A stretch of DNA of 64,000 nucleotides from Kudoa neothunni (taxonomy: Eukaryota > Cnidaria), in NCBI GenBank assembly GCA_964304625.1, contig OZ199839.1, forward strand, positions 10,044,001 through 10,108,000. Direction: 5' to 3'. The notes beneath the pieces were generated by a model. It saw only the letters and a list, made by a program, of their open reading frames with translations, did not search any database and had not been told where the DNA came from. The position numbers and the translations under genes are program-made. Positions 10,400-24,487 of this stretch are shown piece by piece. The stretch's first letter is position 1, and the number at the start of each line of letters is the position of its first letter.

Positions 10400-13300
10400 G
10401 AAATATTACGGACGCTGGACACGTATACTGTGAATTAGCCGAAATATAGGCTTGTTGTTTTATTGAAATAAAATCTACTTGGGTATATACGGAAACACTC
10501 TACAGGAGCCTAAATTATTTTTAACAAAATAAATATCAATCATTATTTTTATAGACTATCAAAAACTCTCATAATTATTTGTTCTTGTAAATTTCTGCAG
10601 ATTATAGATTTGTTCAGCTTAAATAGACCTTCAAATTTTAATAATTTTTGGATTTGAAAATAGATTGAATTAATTATTCGCATTCCGTCAGTAAAAATAA
10701 CTTTAAATGTTGATTATCTATAACAAATCTAAATTGAACTCACATTGACAAAACACATATTTAGTCTATATGATTTAAAGATTTTGCCATTTCACCAGAA
10801 TGTAATTAGCATAATAAAATACGTTGTTATTTCGATTTTTAAAGTAATGTTTTCCAAAATTTCAACATATTAGACGTTTAAATGTATAATTTATGAGATT
10901 AGTAGGATTCAAAATAGACCTTTTTACATCGCTATAACATATTACAAAAATACTCATATATTTTTATTTCATTTTTCTTATTTAATTTTTAAATATTTAA
11001 CCATATAAATCCAATAATTTTAGAATAAAATTAAAAATTTAATTAAAAACATCGACTACGTTGTACTGAATCACGCTGTATCGAGATTGATATACAAAGA
11101 TTAGGCCGTTATTTACAAGCAACACAATGATTTTACCAAGAAGATTGTTCAAAAATATATGTAATGACGAGAAAAATTTTATAAAATATTTTACTTTCTT
11201 TATCAACTTTTCTTTCTCAAATTTTATCGTATTAACTAGGAAATAAAATTAAAATAGACTAGATTAAATATGAGATGTATCTTACATGAGTAAAATTGTT
11301 TGAATAGGCGCGCCTAAAGAGCAAATTAAACTAACTTGTAATATGTATTAACTTCCGGCTTAAACAAATGTTTATTTTTTGGATTATATCTCATTATAAT
11401 TTTTATTTTAATCAAGGACAATTTTCTGGAAATTTTTTATTTTTCGACACAAGTAAATATCTTTTTGTTTCTTATGGTTTATAGAACCTTCTTAAAGATA
11501 GTATGATATTAACTAAATTTAAAACAACGAGTCGACATCATCAGAACAGTTTTTCATATATGAATCCGCCCGGTGCCAACATCAATTTAATCTCTTCCAA
11601 ATTAACTCAAGAAGGAATAATTAAAACAAACACGAGAATTACAATCTAGAAAGTGGTGTTTCTATATCAAATGGTGAGGAGCTTTTGTAGGAATAAATGT
11701 AATTTCATATTTAGAGAGTTTTTTTCGATTTAGCATTATTTTTATTTCACATTTAACACTTCAATTTCCTCGTATCGTAGTCAATACATAAAAAATTTCG
11801 TAATATTTTTAGATGTAGAGTAAATACAGGAGCATAAAATATATTAAAAGTATATAACATAAAATAATATTTTAAACAATTTATATTACATTATAAATTA
11901 ATAATTTTATAATCCATATATCATTGAATTTTTTCGCTCGAAGTCTTAGGTTCACAATATCACGAAATTTTCCTTGCTATTGTATTCTTATCAAAATCGG
12001 TTATATATATATATATATGTATATGTATTAACAATTTTTATTTACGTAATTAATATTAAAATATAGATATCAAAATTGTTGTTGGCGCATCAATCTTATG
12101 TTTAACGTAAATTATTTCATACGAGATAAAACCACATATCCTCATATGTGATATGTAAAATCCTACCAAAGAAGTTCTGACATAAAGAGTAAAATAAAAT
12201 TAATTTCATTAAAATTAAATAAATCAATTTATGTGTTAAATCAAATTAAAAAATGTTCGACATTTTTAAACCCCGAACCAGAATATTATAAATTATAATT
12301 CGCATTTTTGACTTTAATTAATCACAAATGATTCTTAAATAAAAGTATCAATTTCAAGTCTATACCTGCTTAAAAATAATAATATTAAAAAATCAGTTAT
12401 TATAGTCACAATTTTTTAAAGATTCTTTCTCATTTTAACTAATATTTTAATCTTATTATTAATAAATTAAATTATTCTTTATTTATTTTTAATTCTAAAT
12501 TAAAACATATGTTTTCTAACTGATTTCTAAAACCATAAGAATATGTGTAATTTTTTGTTAATAGCAACTAGCGCTCATGCCTAGCTCTGCCTGGCATTAT
12601 GTGATGGAAAATTTTAACTTTTAGTTTTGTTTTTGAATGGAGAAATTCTACCTAAGATTTAACTTAATTATCGCGTTAAACCCTGTAAATTTTATTTTTC
12701 TCTTTTAATTGTTGCAGTTTAAAGCTTGTCATTATTTTTGTAATGTGAATATTTAGAAAAAAAAATTATGCGCGCACTTACCATTCAAATATAAACAGAG
12801 GTATTATGGGAAGTTAATGAATATTTTTAAGTATATTTTACAAATTTTTAACAAAAAATATAATGAACTTAATTTTATGAGCGATGTAATTAACGATTAA
12901 GGTTCATTTATTTATTAAACTAACTCATTAAGTAACTTAAATAGGACTTTCAGTTCTTTTCAAAATTTTGCGATAATAATTAATTCCCCTAGTTATAAAA
13001 TTTATTATTAGTCTACAAACGATAAAATAAATAAAACTGACCTAGGATGCTTTAGAAATAAAAATATTAATTGTTACTCCTTTTTTGTAATTTTATAAAG
13101 GATGTTTTAAAAAGCTGTAAGTGGTAACTTACGTATTCATTATTTTAACATAATATCCCCCTTTTTAAATAAATGAAACCTTTCTTATTAGCAAAAATAC
13201 TTACTGGTTCAAATATATACGACTTCAATTAACAAAATACGATTAAATCTAAAATCTAAAATGTAAAGGTGTTAGTGGTTAGTGGTTAGAAAAATTCCAG

Positions 13301-16300
13301 TAATGCTTAAATATCAAATGGTTTTCTCTATGGAGTGTATCCTTTTTTAAAAAGTACTGTTTGATTGTCCTTAAAAAATTTCGTTTTCTTGGATTATACC
13401 TAGATGTACATAATCACTTTCGCATAAATATATCCATAACACTTGAAAAGTGAAAATATATCCTAAATAATTTGGTTTTGCTTCAAATTTTAAGAGAATA
13501 TAACAACTCTTGTAAATGTGACTTGAATAGTTTTATTTGTCTTAAAATTAATACAAACGACATACAAAACATTTTATGTCATATTTAACAGACTCTCTTT
13601 GTGTATAATGAGTAAAAGTTCATTCTAATTGACTATCACTCCAAAGTAAACAAACATCAATATTATGAAGGTACTTTTTAAGCTGCTATTTGAGTTGACA
13701 ATCACAATATTCCTTACTTCTGACTGCGATATTGATCATATTTCTACTTCTAAGTGAATGAACTATTTTTCCTAATGGTATCATCTATCCAAAGACAAAT
13801 TAAAAGCTGTATTTAGAAATGTTTCTCCATGTCACATGCGTAATGTTGCAAACACACGCACTGACTGACATACGAACTTTAAATATATATTAGATCTATG
13901 AGAAATTTTAAGAGGAATCAAAAAAGTATTTTCTTAGACTCATTAATTTCTGTCGATATATTCAACACCTAGAATAACCTTTAAAGTTTAACAAACAAAC
14001 ATATTCTCTCTATTTTAAAGGTGTAACATTAAATTAATTTAATAAGATTTCGACAGGGGCCACGGAAAAGCTCATCGTGAGTCGGTGTTTGTGCACCCTT
14101 GATCTAGATAATTTATCGACCGTGAATGCAGATTGCATTTTGGCCATGAAGTAATGTAATTAATATTTTAATAGATATACATGGTACCACTGTATATAAA
14201 AATGACTTTAAAAAATGAAAAATAACATATATTAATCGATAAATTAGAAAAAATAATATACCATTCTATTTTGGACTAAAAATGGTGTGGAGGTAATAAT
14301 TCACGATGAACTTTAAAACTATCACACAAAATCACATTCTTAACCAAATACACTTACAAACACATGTTATTTGGAGAAAAGCGTACGAAATCCTAATGAA
14401 GGAAATTCTAGATTTTCGCTTAACATATTCTTATTCGTTTCTTTGTGCTTGTGTTCATTTTCGATCGATTAGATTTTAACTTGATGATCGTTCAAATTTA
14501 ATCGATAAAAATTAGGGTTTCCCCGATACCAATAAAATTTCTTTTTTTATAACCAGTATCTAATGAAGAATAATGTGTCAAATTACATTAAAATGTATCA
14601 AAATATCTTTAAATTTGTTCATTAAAATTATTCTTATATTTTTATAAATCTTTACGCATTTCTCTATTGAATAGTACAAAAAACATATTAGGTTTGCAAT
14701 ATTCATTAGGCCTGTCAACAAAATATCGGGTAATGGTAACGTATGCGGCACCTAAAAAACGTCCTCTTTCGAATGTTTTTTCGAAATTGTTTTTTCACGA
14801 TTATTGATAATAATATAAAAGAATATGGATAGAAAAAATTCAGCTAAAAATAATAACTTTAAAATTTTGAGAATTTTTCATCTGAAAGAGGTCGAATACG
14901 CGTGTAATCTACATCTTTTTTTCAACAAAAATTGAATTTATCTCTAATTTATGTGGATAAGCGTTTATAAATTTGTTCTTTCGCATATTGTTTACCGTAT
15001 AAATACAAATTGTACAATATCAAATTTAATTATACAGGTTTTTATAGGGTTTAAGCATGAATAGTTTAAAAACGAGAAGACAATTACGTGCTCTTAAAAT
15101 ATATTTTCTTAATTTGTGTGGAGTTGATGAGTATTTTTATTAATTAATCAACATTGTATTATCAACCAATATTGAATTTCAATAGAGAAATAACTTAAGA
15201 TTTATTATAGTAAGTTATCACTTTTTAAGAGGAATTCTTACATGTATGTTAAGTATAGCATTCGATAAACGTAAAAATGTAGTTATACAAAAAATAAAAC
15301 AGAAAAAATTGTTATTTCTATAAAAATATTAGTTTTAATGAATTATATATGTACTGATAAAATAATGACCTAAATTAACATATTGTGTTATCATTTTAAA
15401 TTCTCTCAATTATTATATTGGGCCTAAATTTTTTTAAGAAATTTTGGTATATAAAAAAACTTTCTAAATAATAAAAATACAGTTTCAAATTTTTCTTTCA
15501 ATTTTTTATACATATTTAAAGGTAAAGGAATTAATATAATCATTTTTAAAAATTAGGTTCCTGAATTTTAATAATATAAATTGAATAATTTCTTAATTTC
15601 TAATAAAAAATTTAATCAAAAAAAGTAGAAACTAAAACAAACTATACTACATTAATTTCATTATTTAAAATATCACAAAGTATTTTTATTAATGTGAAAA
15701 ATGGGACGTTTTTGTGAAATTTGAAAAAAGTTTATTTTTAAAGTTATTTTATATAAAATTGTTACATATCAATAATAAAAATTTTAAATAGTAATAATAA
15801 ATAATTAATGAGTTAATAACTAAGAAAAAAACGGAATAATTCAATATTTGTTGATAAAAACACATTAAAGTTTATTCGGGGACAAAGAATATTAATTTGA
15901 GAAATGAAAACTAAGTTTCTTGTGTTTTCTTCATCTCTATTATTTTTTATCCCTTAGAAAGTTAGTGGTGCACGCATTTTCCGTGCCGTTCCAGAATTCG
16001 ACCTTAAAAAACCGCTGGGCCAAAAAATAAAGTATTACATAGCTCTTTAAGGGAATTTTAATTCGGGAATGGAAATAAATATGACAATCACCTTAAATTA
16101 TTTAGCGTTGGTGTCATAACAAAAAATTGTTAATTCGAAACCAGAATTAATACACTCTTGCACAGAAATGATCATGATTTAAATTTCGAATTCATAATCG
16201 ACAAAGTATGATGCTTACAAAAAATTTAGTTTCACTGCTTCAATAAATCAATTTGAAATATAATATTTTTTCGAATGTTATAGAGAAATGTCTTTATGCA

Positions 16301-17855
16301 AAATCTTCCCCAATCAAAGCTGGGCAGTTCGCACCAGTATCTTATAAAAATATGGCATGCGAACAATTTAATTATCTGATAAAATATATTTCACGTGGTT
16401 TGATGTGTTTATGAATGAAAGTATCAATCTCGCGCAAAATATTTATTTTACCTTACTAAGTTAACTAGTTATCCATGAGATGGATATCAAAACATTTGAG
16501 GAAATTAATATTTTACCGACCGATAATACAATCAATTGGGTTCCCTTATTAAGTAAAATCGGTAAATATTAGAGAAATAAAACTTTTTTGAATGACTAAA
16601 AATCTTGACGTAATCTCATTAGAATACAACGAACGTCTAAAACAATTGAAATTTAAAATGTGGACATGCGTAGAACATGGTATCGGAATGGGTATCGATA
16701 TCGGCGACTATTGAAATTTGGAGTACTCGTACTAGTTTTAAAAAATGTGGTATAGGTGCAACCTTAATAAAAATATTAGGTTTACACTTGATATTATCCT
16801 ATCATCATAAGAGGAATTTGTCAATCCTTTCCAGCCCAACGTTCACTTATAATCTAAATAAACAAGAGAAAAGATTACGATGCAATGGCGCTGTTTATTA
16901 AATATTCGTTCCAAAATAATTTTAAAATGTTATAGTTATTTTCGTATATTTAATAACGAGTTGAAAATTATTTTAACGAACTGTATTAAAAGAATACAGA
17001 ATAAAAAACTTGATATAACGTCATTTTAAACAATTTAATGTGATTTATCTTATTTACATTTATTATTATTACATATTCCATATGATATTATTGCTCAAAT
17101 ATAATTTTTCAACATTTAAATTGATTCATATATATATATATATATCTGAAAAGATGGAAAATTGATATAAGCTATTAATTTTGTGTATTATCTAGTTAAT
17201 CATTATTTCATTATGAATAATTATAATATATATACAATTCAGAAAAAAAATATATATTCTAATATTTAATTAGTTGTACGAAAATATTCAGAGCTTTTGC
17301 TTTCAATATTTTTAGATTTGGAATTGTTTGGAAAATGAGAAGTTGATATCAAAATTGGTGTGCATATACAAAATAATTGATCGATGTAAGCGTATTGATT
17401 ATATTGAGCCTTTATTCTCAATCAATAAACAGCATGAATATTCATTCCATATTAAAGACATCGTAAAATTTTAGCACTCTTTTTATACATGAAACTAGGA
17501 TTTTTTTTAATTTTTAGTTTTCCCTGTTATTTACTGTTAATGACTGGAAAAAATTGTCAAGAAATTTTTAACTTACAAATAGTTATAATTTACAGTTTTT
17601 AAGCATTATATTTTCTTTAGATCTCAAAAAAATATTTAGGCATAAAAGGATTAATATGCGTGAAAATGCGTCGCCAGTGTGTGGTTAAACAGAAAATTAG
17701 ATTTTAAGATTTTATTAAAACTAATTCATTTTAATATCAAAAAAATAAGCATAGAAAATTTCGATTGTATCTAAATATTTAAATAATTAGATAATCAGGA
17801 AATTTCTTAGATTTCAGTTATATCGAATAATTATAACTGCTTAGCTGGAATAACG
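10400..17855. other. Long AT-rich intergenic region, no gene recognised
   Basis: About 7.4 kb of AT-rich DNA between the Merlin remnant and paralogue B. It contains one copy of a dispersed repeat (14727-14930) and short TA runs near 12004 and 17130. Slightly less AT-rich patches at about 14050-14110 and 15960-16020 have no open frame of note. The 74-codon frame at 16677-16901 is isolated and not protein-like. Confidence 0.5.
14727..14930 (+). repeat. Dispersed repeat, copy 1
   Basis: Begins CGGGTAATGGTAA and ends near ACGCGTGTAATCTACATC. The same two end words, the internal GATTATTGATAATAAT block and similar spacing occur at 59122-59360 in the same orientation and at 60470-60700 inverted. 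No coding capacity; could be a SINE or MITE, but I saw neither clear terminal inverted repeats nor polymerase III boxes. Confidence 0.5.
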
Positions 17856-20645
17856 CTAATGGTAACCAATAATGAATAACTCCATTGCGATAATTATTGT
17901 TCTAAATTATTAATTAAATTTTTTCCAACCAGAAATATACTTGATTTAATCATCGTTGCTAAACAATCGGATAAATAACTCAAAATATTAAAAAATTACT
18001 AATTAGGGTCTATAATAAGAAGTTGATCTTCCACTAAATTATCAAATTAAAATTGATTAGATACAGTAAAATGTACTTATTCTAAATAATGTAAAACCAT
18101 TAATATCAACATTTTCTTTGTAGTAAACTGTGAAATTATACATGAACCCGACTTCATTGATGTTGCCAATGGAAATATTATTACATCTCGGGACAACATG
18201 CTCACAATTCAAATCGTTTGATTTAGTACACTGCCCTTTTATAAACCAACTATCTTTTCGTACGATTCTCATCTTCCAATAACATGTTGCTTCAGGAGAG
18301 ATAATTGCTTTGGGGAGTATGGCAGACACAGTTAGTTGGTTATTATTCCATAAAGGTATTACATTTATTTTTTTGGTATCTAGAAAAAATTTTTAAAAAA
18401 TAATAAATTATAATACTTGTTAATAATAAAATATTAAAGTAATATTCGTGATAATAGAAATTTATGAAAACCTTGTGGAATCGTGAGACATGTTGTTTCC
18501 GAGACATCAAAGATTGATTTCACGCAGATAAGATACTCCTTAGATGGATCCAAAAGATCGGTCAATTCGACGCTATCACACCTTGGAAGCCAACAGCATG
18601 AATTGATTATTTCATCTGTAGTAGAAAGTATGTGAAAATTGCTGGAGTTATTTGGTTTAATAATTTGTTCATTATTAAAGCAGGTAGTGAATAATTTGAA
18701 ACCACCTATATATTCTTCAAAAATGGTATATTCACACTGAAAATCTAATTTAGATTTGTATGCCACTTTTGCGTGGATTTTTATGTTAAAACCTTCGTAA
18801 CTGTATTGAAGCTCTAAGGTACCATCAACTAAAACATTTTATTTAATCCCTTAATATAAATAAATTATTTTAAATACTTGGTAATATTATTGGATCGTAA
18901 TCAGAATCAACATAAACTTTGATTTTATATTTGGCAGTAGGATAAATTCCTCTAAGAATATAATTCTTATTGCACAGCCCACGACAAGAACGATGACCAT
19001 CACAGTTTGCTTCGTAGAATAAATCGCTTTCCGTTAGACTTACATAGAAAGCGCAAGTATACCTCCTTGTTGTGTCTTTCAGATCAAAGATATGCCCCAA
19101 TAGATTAATCTTATTTGGTATTTCTACGGGTAAAATTATAATTTGTCGACTAAAATCAACTCCAGCTATCAGTTTAAAATATTAGTAAAATCGTTATTGA
19201 AAAATTTACCTGTTCGAAATGTAACTTTTTCGGTGTGCCGCATACTTCCGCCATTACTTAAATCAATCAATACGAGGTATAATATTCCGGGTTCCAAACG
19301 TTCAATCGTTATCTGAGTGCATAATGTGTCACAATTTGTCTCCTCATCACAGGAAACTTCAGCTGAAACTATTGCCATCCGAGTATCACCTCGGTATACA
19401 TTTGTAAAACATCTGTCATAAATAGGGCTGTCTCTTTGAATAGGATTGCTAAATTGTGAATTATCGAGAGAAACGCTTCTTTTGGAAATTTTTGAAACTA
19501 TACCTCCAAAGGTATTATCAGCAGCTACAAATACTAAATAAAATATATTTTAATTAAATAATGAGGTTAAAAGTTAATACCAAATTTTTTATCAATAAAA
19601 CCAGAACCTATTATTTGTCGGTTATGATGTCTTGTTGTTATTCTTATTTCGACAATAGGATATAAATCGTAATAAAGTCCAACCGTTCTACAGGGAGAGT
19701 AGCATTCCTTTCCTATATAACTCCCGCCACAATCAGATGTGTATTCTGTAGGTTTTTCCCCAGACGCGTAATTAGCTCTTATACTGAAGTGACAAATATC
19801 AGCAGAAAAATTATTCTCAAATGATAGGAGGTAAACATATTTTCCATCCACAGCTTTATAAGCCACACTATACTGTGGTCTATACATTTCTATATTAGCC
19901 CGCATGTATTGGTTCGGCATGTAATAATAGAAACTAGGTTTGTTTGTGCATTTAACTTCAAAATGTTCGATCAAAAAATTGATCTCAACATGATAATACA
20001 GTTCATCTTCATAGGCACTAGGAGTACCAGATTTTTTCATTTTCTCAATTTTATCTTTGTAATGTATTTCACAGTTGCCTATTTCACGTGTACCTGTGGT
20101 TACAGATACAAATATGGAATTTTGGACAAACATTGTCGTGACCAATAAATCGAACAAAATTGCTATAATAATTTTGAATACTTTATTTCTATAATTATTA
20201 CAGACTTACGTGTCTCAAAACCAATTATATGCAAGCTTTCATCTGAACTTGTGTCACCTTCTGAAATTCTAACTAAGGCGTATTTTGAGTTCTTATCAAC
20301 AAATTTATATGCATATATTCCACTATCACATGTGAAATTGCAATAATTATGCGGGGAAATATCTCCCACCAATAAGCATGTTCTTCCAAAACTGAGAATT
20401 TCGTCTGGAACAAGTATAGAACTCCAGCATTGTTCATTTGCTCCTGTGGAGCTAGTCACATTGAGTGTAATTTTAGGAGGAGATACTTCATGGTTAATAT
20501 CATAGGTGAATTTTCTTGAATTAGCATCAAAACTGTTGCAACACGTTTGAGCGATGATATCTTTATATTATTAAACAAATCAGAGCAATATTTATTATAT
20601 ATTACAAATAATAATAGTAAATGTATGATAATTAATAATTTTCAT
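17856..20645 (-). CDS. Secreted or membrane FN3-like protein, paralogue B
   Basis: Second copy of the gene at 5090-7939, same strand, start ATG at 20645 and the same signal-peptide exon. From 18434 to 20926 it aligns base for base at an offset of 12,706 with no net insertion or deletion, including introns and about 280 bases upstream of the start. Protein differences are concentrated in patches: LKVRTTIEHHYIYILV in A versus LLVTTMFVQNSIFVSV in B, GNISVKNDRAKGYTC versus GHIFDLKDTTRRYTC, and the stretch between EEYIGGFK and EYLICVKSIF. The 3' part (below about 18430) is more diverged throughout. The last exon encodes a shorter hydrophobic tail (TIIIAMELFIIGYH then TAG at 17858-17856) than in A, so anchoring may differ or be lost. 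Function unknown. Confidence 0.7.
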
Positions 20646-20926
20646 TCCTTTATTTTATTACGCCTGATACATCAAATGACGATATTGTTCCCTTCTATAT
20701 AGCAATTTATACTCAAGTAATTAAATAAGCGATTTATTCGATAATCTAATACATTTTAATGAGTTATATCTAATCCTTACGTAATTTTCTGAAATATGTT
20801 CAGTTAATATATTTATATCATTTCGACACACATAAAAAATATTTATTTAATATTCGATACATGAATTTGCAGTTTTTACACCCTCACATTATAGTTTATT
20901 TTCCCTTATTATAAATATTGAATAAT

Positions 20927-21916
20927 ACCATTCTTTCATTATGTATTTAATTTCAATGTGTTGAAATGGTAATATCTAATGAATTTAACCGATACTATAT
21001 CTGACTTTATGACTGGATTAATATTCTCTTTAGAGATATTTATATTTATTATGAGCTTCTATCCAGTATCATTAAATTACGAGAATATTAAAACATATTT
21101 TAATTATTAAGATCATTTCTTTATAATCATTTTTAGTCTTTACTATCTGCAAAAAATTCTATACATTCGTAATCATGAAATTTTGTTATTATTTACTAAA
21201 TTAATAATTCCTTTTTACGTAAATTTGCTAATTAAATACTATAAAATTTCTCATTATTACCAATGGATTAAATAATTCGGTAATTGATAAAGTGCTGGTT
21301 TTATATTATTTTTTAATGTAATTAATACAAATAAAAAAATAATTTGGTCACGTTATGATGACCAGCTTGTACAATGTTGAAAAATATCAATATCTCTGAT
21401 AATTGATTTTCAAGAAATTAAAAATCAAGTTATTCCCTAAGTAGTATTTTCAAATATACAGTTCAGTTAATAATTTCAAATACAACGATATCCTTTTTCA
21501 ATAAAAAGTAAAGATCCCGCTTCGATTACCTTCAGCAAAAGTTTTTGCGAAATAGCAAGTATAAGGAACGGTAATATTCTGTTAAATCCTATTTGACGAT
21601 ATTTAACTATTTCTGCCCCAATTACACTTTCTTATGGAGTAAAAAATTTATTATTTTTTCATATTCTCGAAAAATAAATAGCTATATTGACTATAATTGA
21701 ATTTGGGTACAGCTTTACCATCGATGTCTGATTTTATCTTGTATATCCTATTTTGTCCTATTTTCCCTGTCCTTCCATTCAATAGGCCAATAATCTCAAA
21801 AAGGGTTTCAAAATTGAGGAGCATCCGCATATACCACAAACAAAGAAATATAACCATAGTAGATTTTATTTCGTAAACTATTTAAATTAGTATCTTTTAT
21901 TTAATGAAGTGTTTTA
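20927..21916. other. Spacer 5' of paralogue B
   Basis: 20980-21170 is a diverged continuation of the duplicated flank (compare 8270-8460). A 68-codon reverse frame at 21857-21651 has no recognisable motif. Otherwise AT-rich spacer. Confidence 0.4.
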
Positions 21917-22944
21917 TTAACCATCTAATATCTAATGGTGCGAGAAACGTACGTCTTCCAACGATTTTTGGGGTGTAATACATCTCATTCTTTTTTTTTG
22001 ACATATTTACTTTAAAAAATTAACGATAAACTAGTAAAATTCCAACGACTTCTATCGACTATTTATATAACAAATTGGGAATAATTTTACAAAATAACCC
22101 CGTTAGATCTGATAGATGAGATATTAAAAGCCACAGACTCTTTCACGCATAAAAAATATAATCAAGTGGCATACTAAATATTATTTCCTCATTGAGGTCA
22201 ACTTTTATAATTACAATGACTCCTCTAACAACTATAAAATTAATTGACGAATGTTCCTGATATTATGTTTATCCAAGTAAATTGGAATACTTTATTACTT
22301 CAGGACAAATATTTTGGCCGAAGAAAATAAAAAAACAATGAGAAATAAATTTAACTCTTCGATAACAGTAAGCCGTTTGTCCCCCGACAATCATTCATAA
22401 TATTTTCAATCGAAGTTATTGATGTTGAGTGCTTATTTAGATTCCACATAATGCGATTTTTATTATTCAGTGATCCGTCATTAATATGGGAATAGTAAAG
22501 TTCAACCGAATTTTCAGAAGATTTTAAAAATAATCATCCAATTCCCTCCAGATGATTGGCTACCATTATTGTAGGCTTCAGAGGTGTTCATTATTGTTAA
22601 AGAGGAGTATGCGAAAACTAATTTGGCGAACTAAAGATATTAAATTAATAAAAATCTACTCAATACAATTCTCCTAAACTTTTTCAAAATTAAGCACATA
22701 CAATAAAGCCCTTAATAAACGGAAAAAAACTGGGATGTATTACACCCCAAAAATCGTTAGAAGGTATTATTTTTTTAGTGTACTTGTATGATATATTTTT
22801 TCCCAAAAATTACAAAAATAAATGTTCAAATTATTCCACAAGAATAGTTTGAGTTTAAGCGTGTGCAAATAACAAGAGAAAAAGTAATAACCAGTTCAAA
22901 AATTATTTGAGGTGTAATACACCCCAAAATCGTTAGAGGGTTAA
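21917..22944. mobile_element. piggyBac-type element or nest with iterated terminal motif
   Basis: TTAA at 21917-21920 and 22941-22944 could bound the element. The right end read inward is TTAACCCTCTAACGATTTTG followed by GGGTGTATTACACC, typical of piggyBac ends; the left end after TTAA is CCATCTAATATCTAATGG. The word CAACGATTTTTGGGGTGTAA at about 21960 recurs inverted at about 22737 (TTACACCCCAAAAATCGTTA) and again near 22916. No transposase frame was recognised between, although the DNA at 22370-22560 has short frames of uncertain origin. Either one element with subterminal repeats or two nested ones. Confidence 0.5.
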
Positions 22945-23473
22945 TGATTAGAATATTCGCAGCAGAAATTTACAGAAATCAAGTTATTAATAAATTTTAA
23001 AATAATCTTGTCTAAAAGTTCTAAATGTGTAGAAGTTCTGGCAAAAATAATATGCCATAATTTTCAAAAATAAGAAAATTTTAAAATATATTACGATTGA
23101 GACCAACATTTTTGATTCTTTATCGTTTGTAGCGATCCACATTCTTATTAGGACCAGAGATCATTTTAGAATTGTTCCGAAGCTAGTTTTGCGTGTGCAG
23201 GAATTCTGCATACTTAGATTCTGGAAAATATTAGATTCTGGTGTTATCCGAGGCTTAGGCTATTATTATAAGTGTTCGTTTATTAACTTTCAACAAGTTT
23301 TAATTTGTGTTAATATCTAAATAAATTAAAATCATGCAAAAATAATAATTGTTTGATTAAAATTTCTTAATTATAATTAATGCATAGTCTGAGAAAAGGG
23401 TAAAATTTCACCTAATTATAATCTTTATTGTTCTAAAATATCAAATGTAAGATTTTATCACAGCTACAATTAT

Positions 23474-23513
23474 TTAACCATCCAAGCTGTTTTTGGCATG
23501 CTTGGAAGGTTAA
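23474..23513. repeat. Near-perfect hairpin flanked by TTAA
   Basis: TTAACCATCCAAGC, a 12-base loop, then GCTTGGAAGGTTAA: a 14-base stem with one mismatch. The TTAA at each end recalls piggyBac target sites, but at 40 bases it is far shorter than any element. Confidence 0.6.
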
Positions 23514-24479
23514 TGGAATTTATAAAACAATTTTTAATGTATTTAACTATCAATAAATACGTATTTTTGTCGAACCATAATAATATAAGTTAATATGTGT
23601 GTGTGTCTGATACAGCCGCTGATATGACACGAAAGTATTATAGTAATTAGCCCTGAATATGTTCAATAAATCTTAATGTTATTCGGTTTACTTATATGCG
23701 ATATATTCTTTAAGAAGCTGATAAAGATGTATTTTATGTTTTTCAATACTGCATTAATGATTTTCGAACCAAATTTCAATATGGTTTAAAAAGCAATTAG
23801 ACAAAATAAGATAACGAATAACCTTTTAATATTTTTATATGACACAATCTACGAGTAGGAATGTTTAAACCTTAACCTCATGTTAGACAGTAGAACGACA
23901 GGACAATGGAAATATGGTACAATAAAGGTGTTCGTTGGTAAACGGGATTTGATTCAATATTATTCATTTACTTTTCATTAAAATAAAATCTATCAGAAAT
24001 ATAAACTGAAATTAAACAATTTTCCATTAAAAAATGAATTGAAAACATTATCGGATTTATATCCCCTTTTGAAAGGCATACTGAGGAATAAAAATTTTTA
24101 ACGAAAATTTTGAATCCATTGAGATAAATGAAGGAAAATAATCGTTTAATGAAATAATCTATTGTGGATTATATAATATTTATATATGATTATATATGTA
24201 ATTTATTATTATTAAATAATTATTCAATTAATAATCGTATATAGCACTATAATTATAGATAAGACGAGACTAGAAAAATTGTAGACCGAATCAAAAGCTA
24301 AATGCGTAAATTTACATGAACTAATCAAAAAATTACTTTTTATAGCCGAATTGAATATTTTATCCTAATTTGAAATCGCTGTTCATTGTGCTACTGTAGA
24401 ACTCATTTAAAACTGAAAACGTTGAACAAGAAAATCACGTCCTAATCAAAGTGGAATAAAATAAATATTTAAGATGTGA

Positions 24480-24487
24480 TGACGTCA
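24480..24487. promoter_or_regulatory. CRE-like palindrome TGACGTCA
   Basis: A perfect 8-base CREB/ATF consensus inside an otherwise AT-rich stretch. It is about 3.8 kb downstream of the furin-like gene's 5' end and has no gene close by, so regulatory function is only a possibility. Confidence 0.2.

Noticed and set aside
16677-16901. 74-codon forward frame in the long spacer
   Set aside because: Isolated, no motif, no neighbouring exons with matching splice sites.
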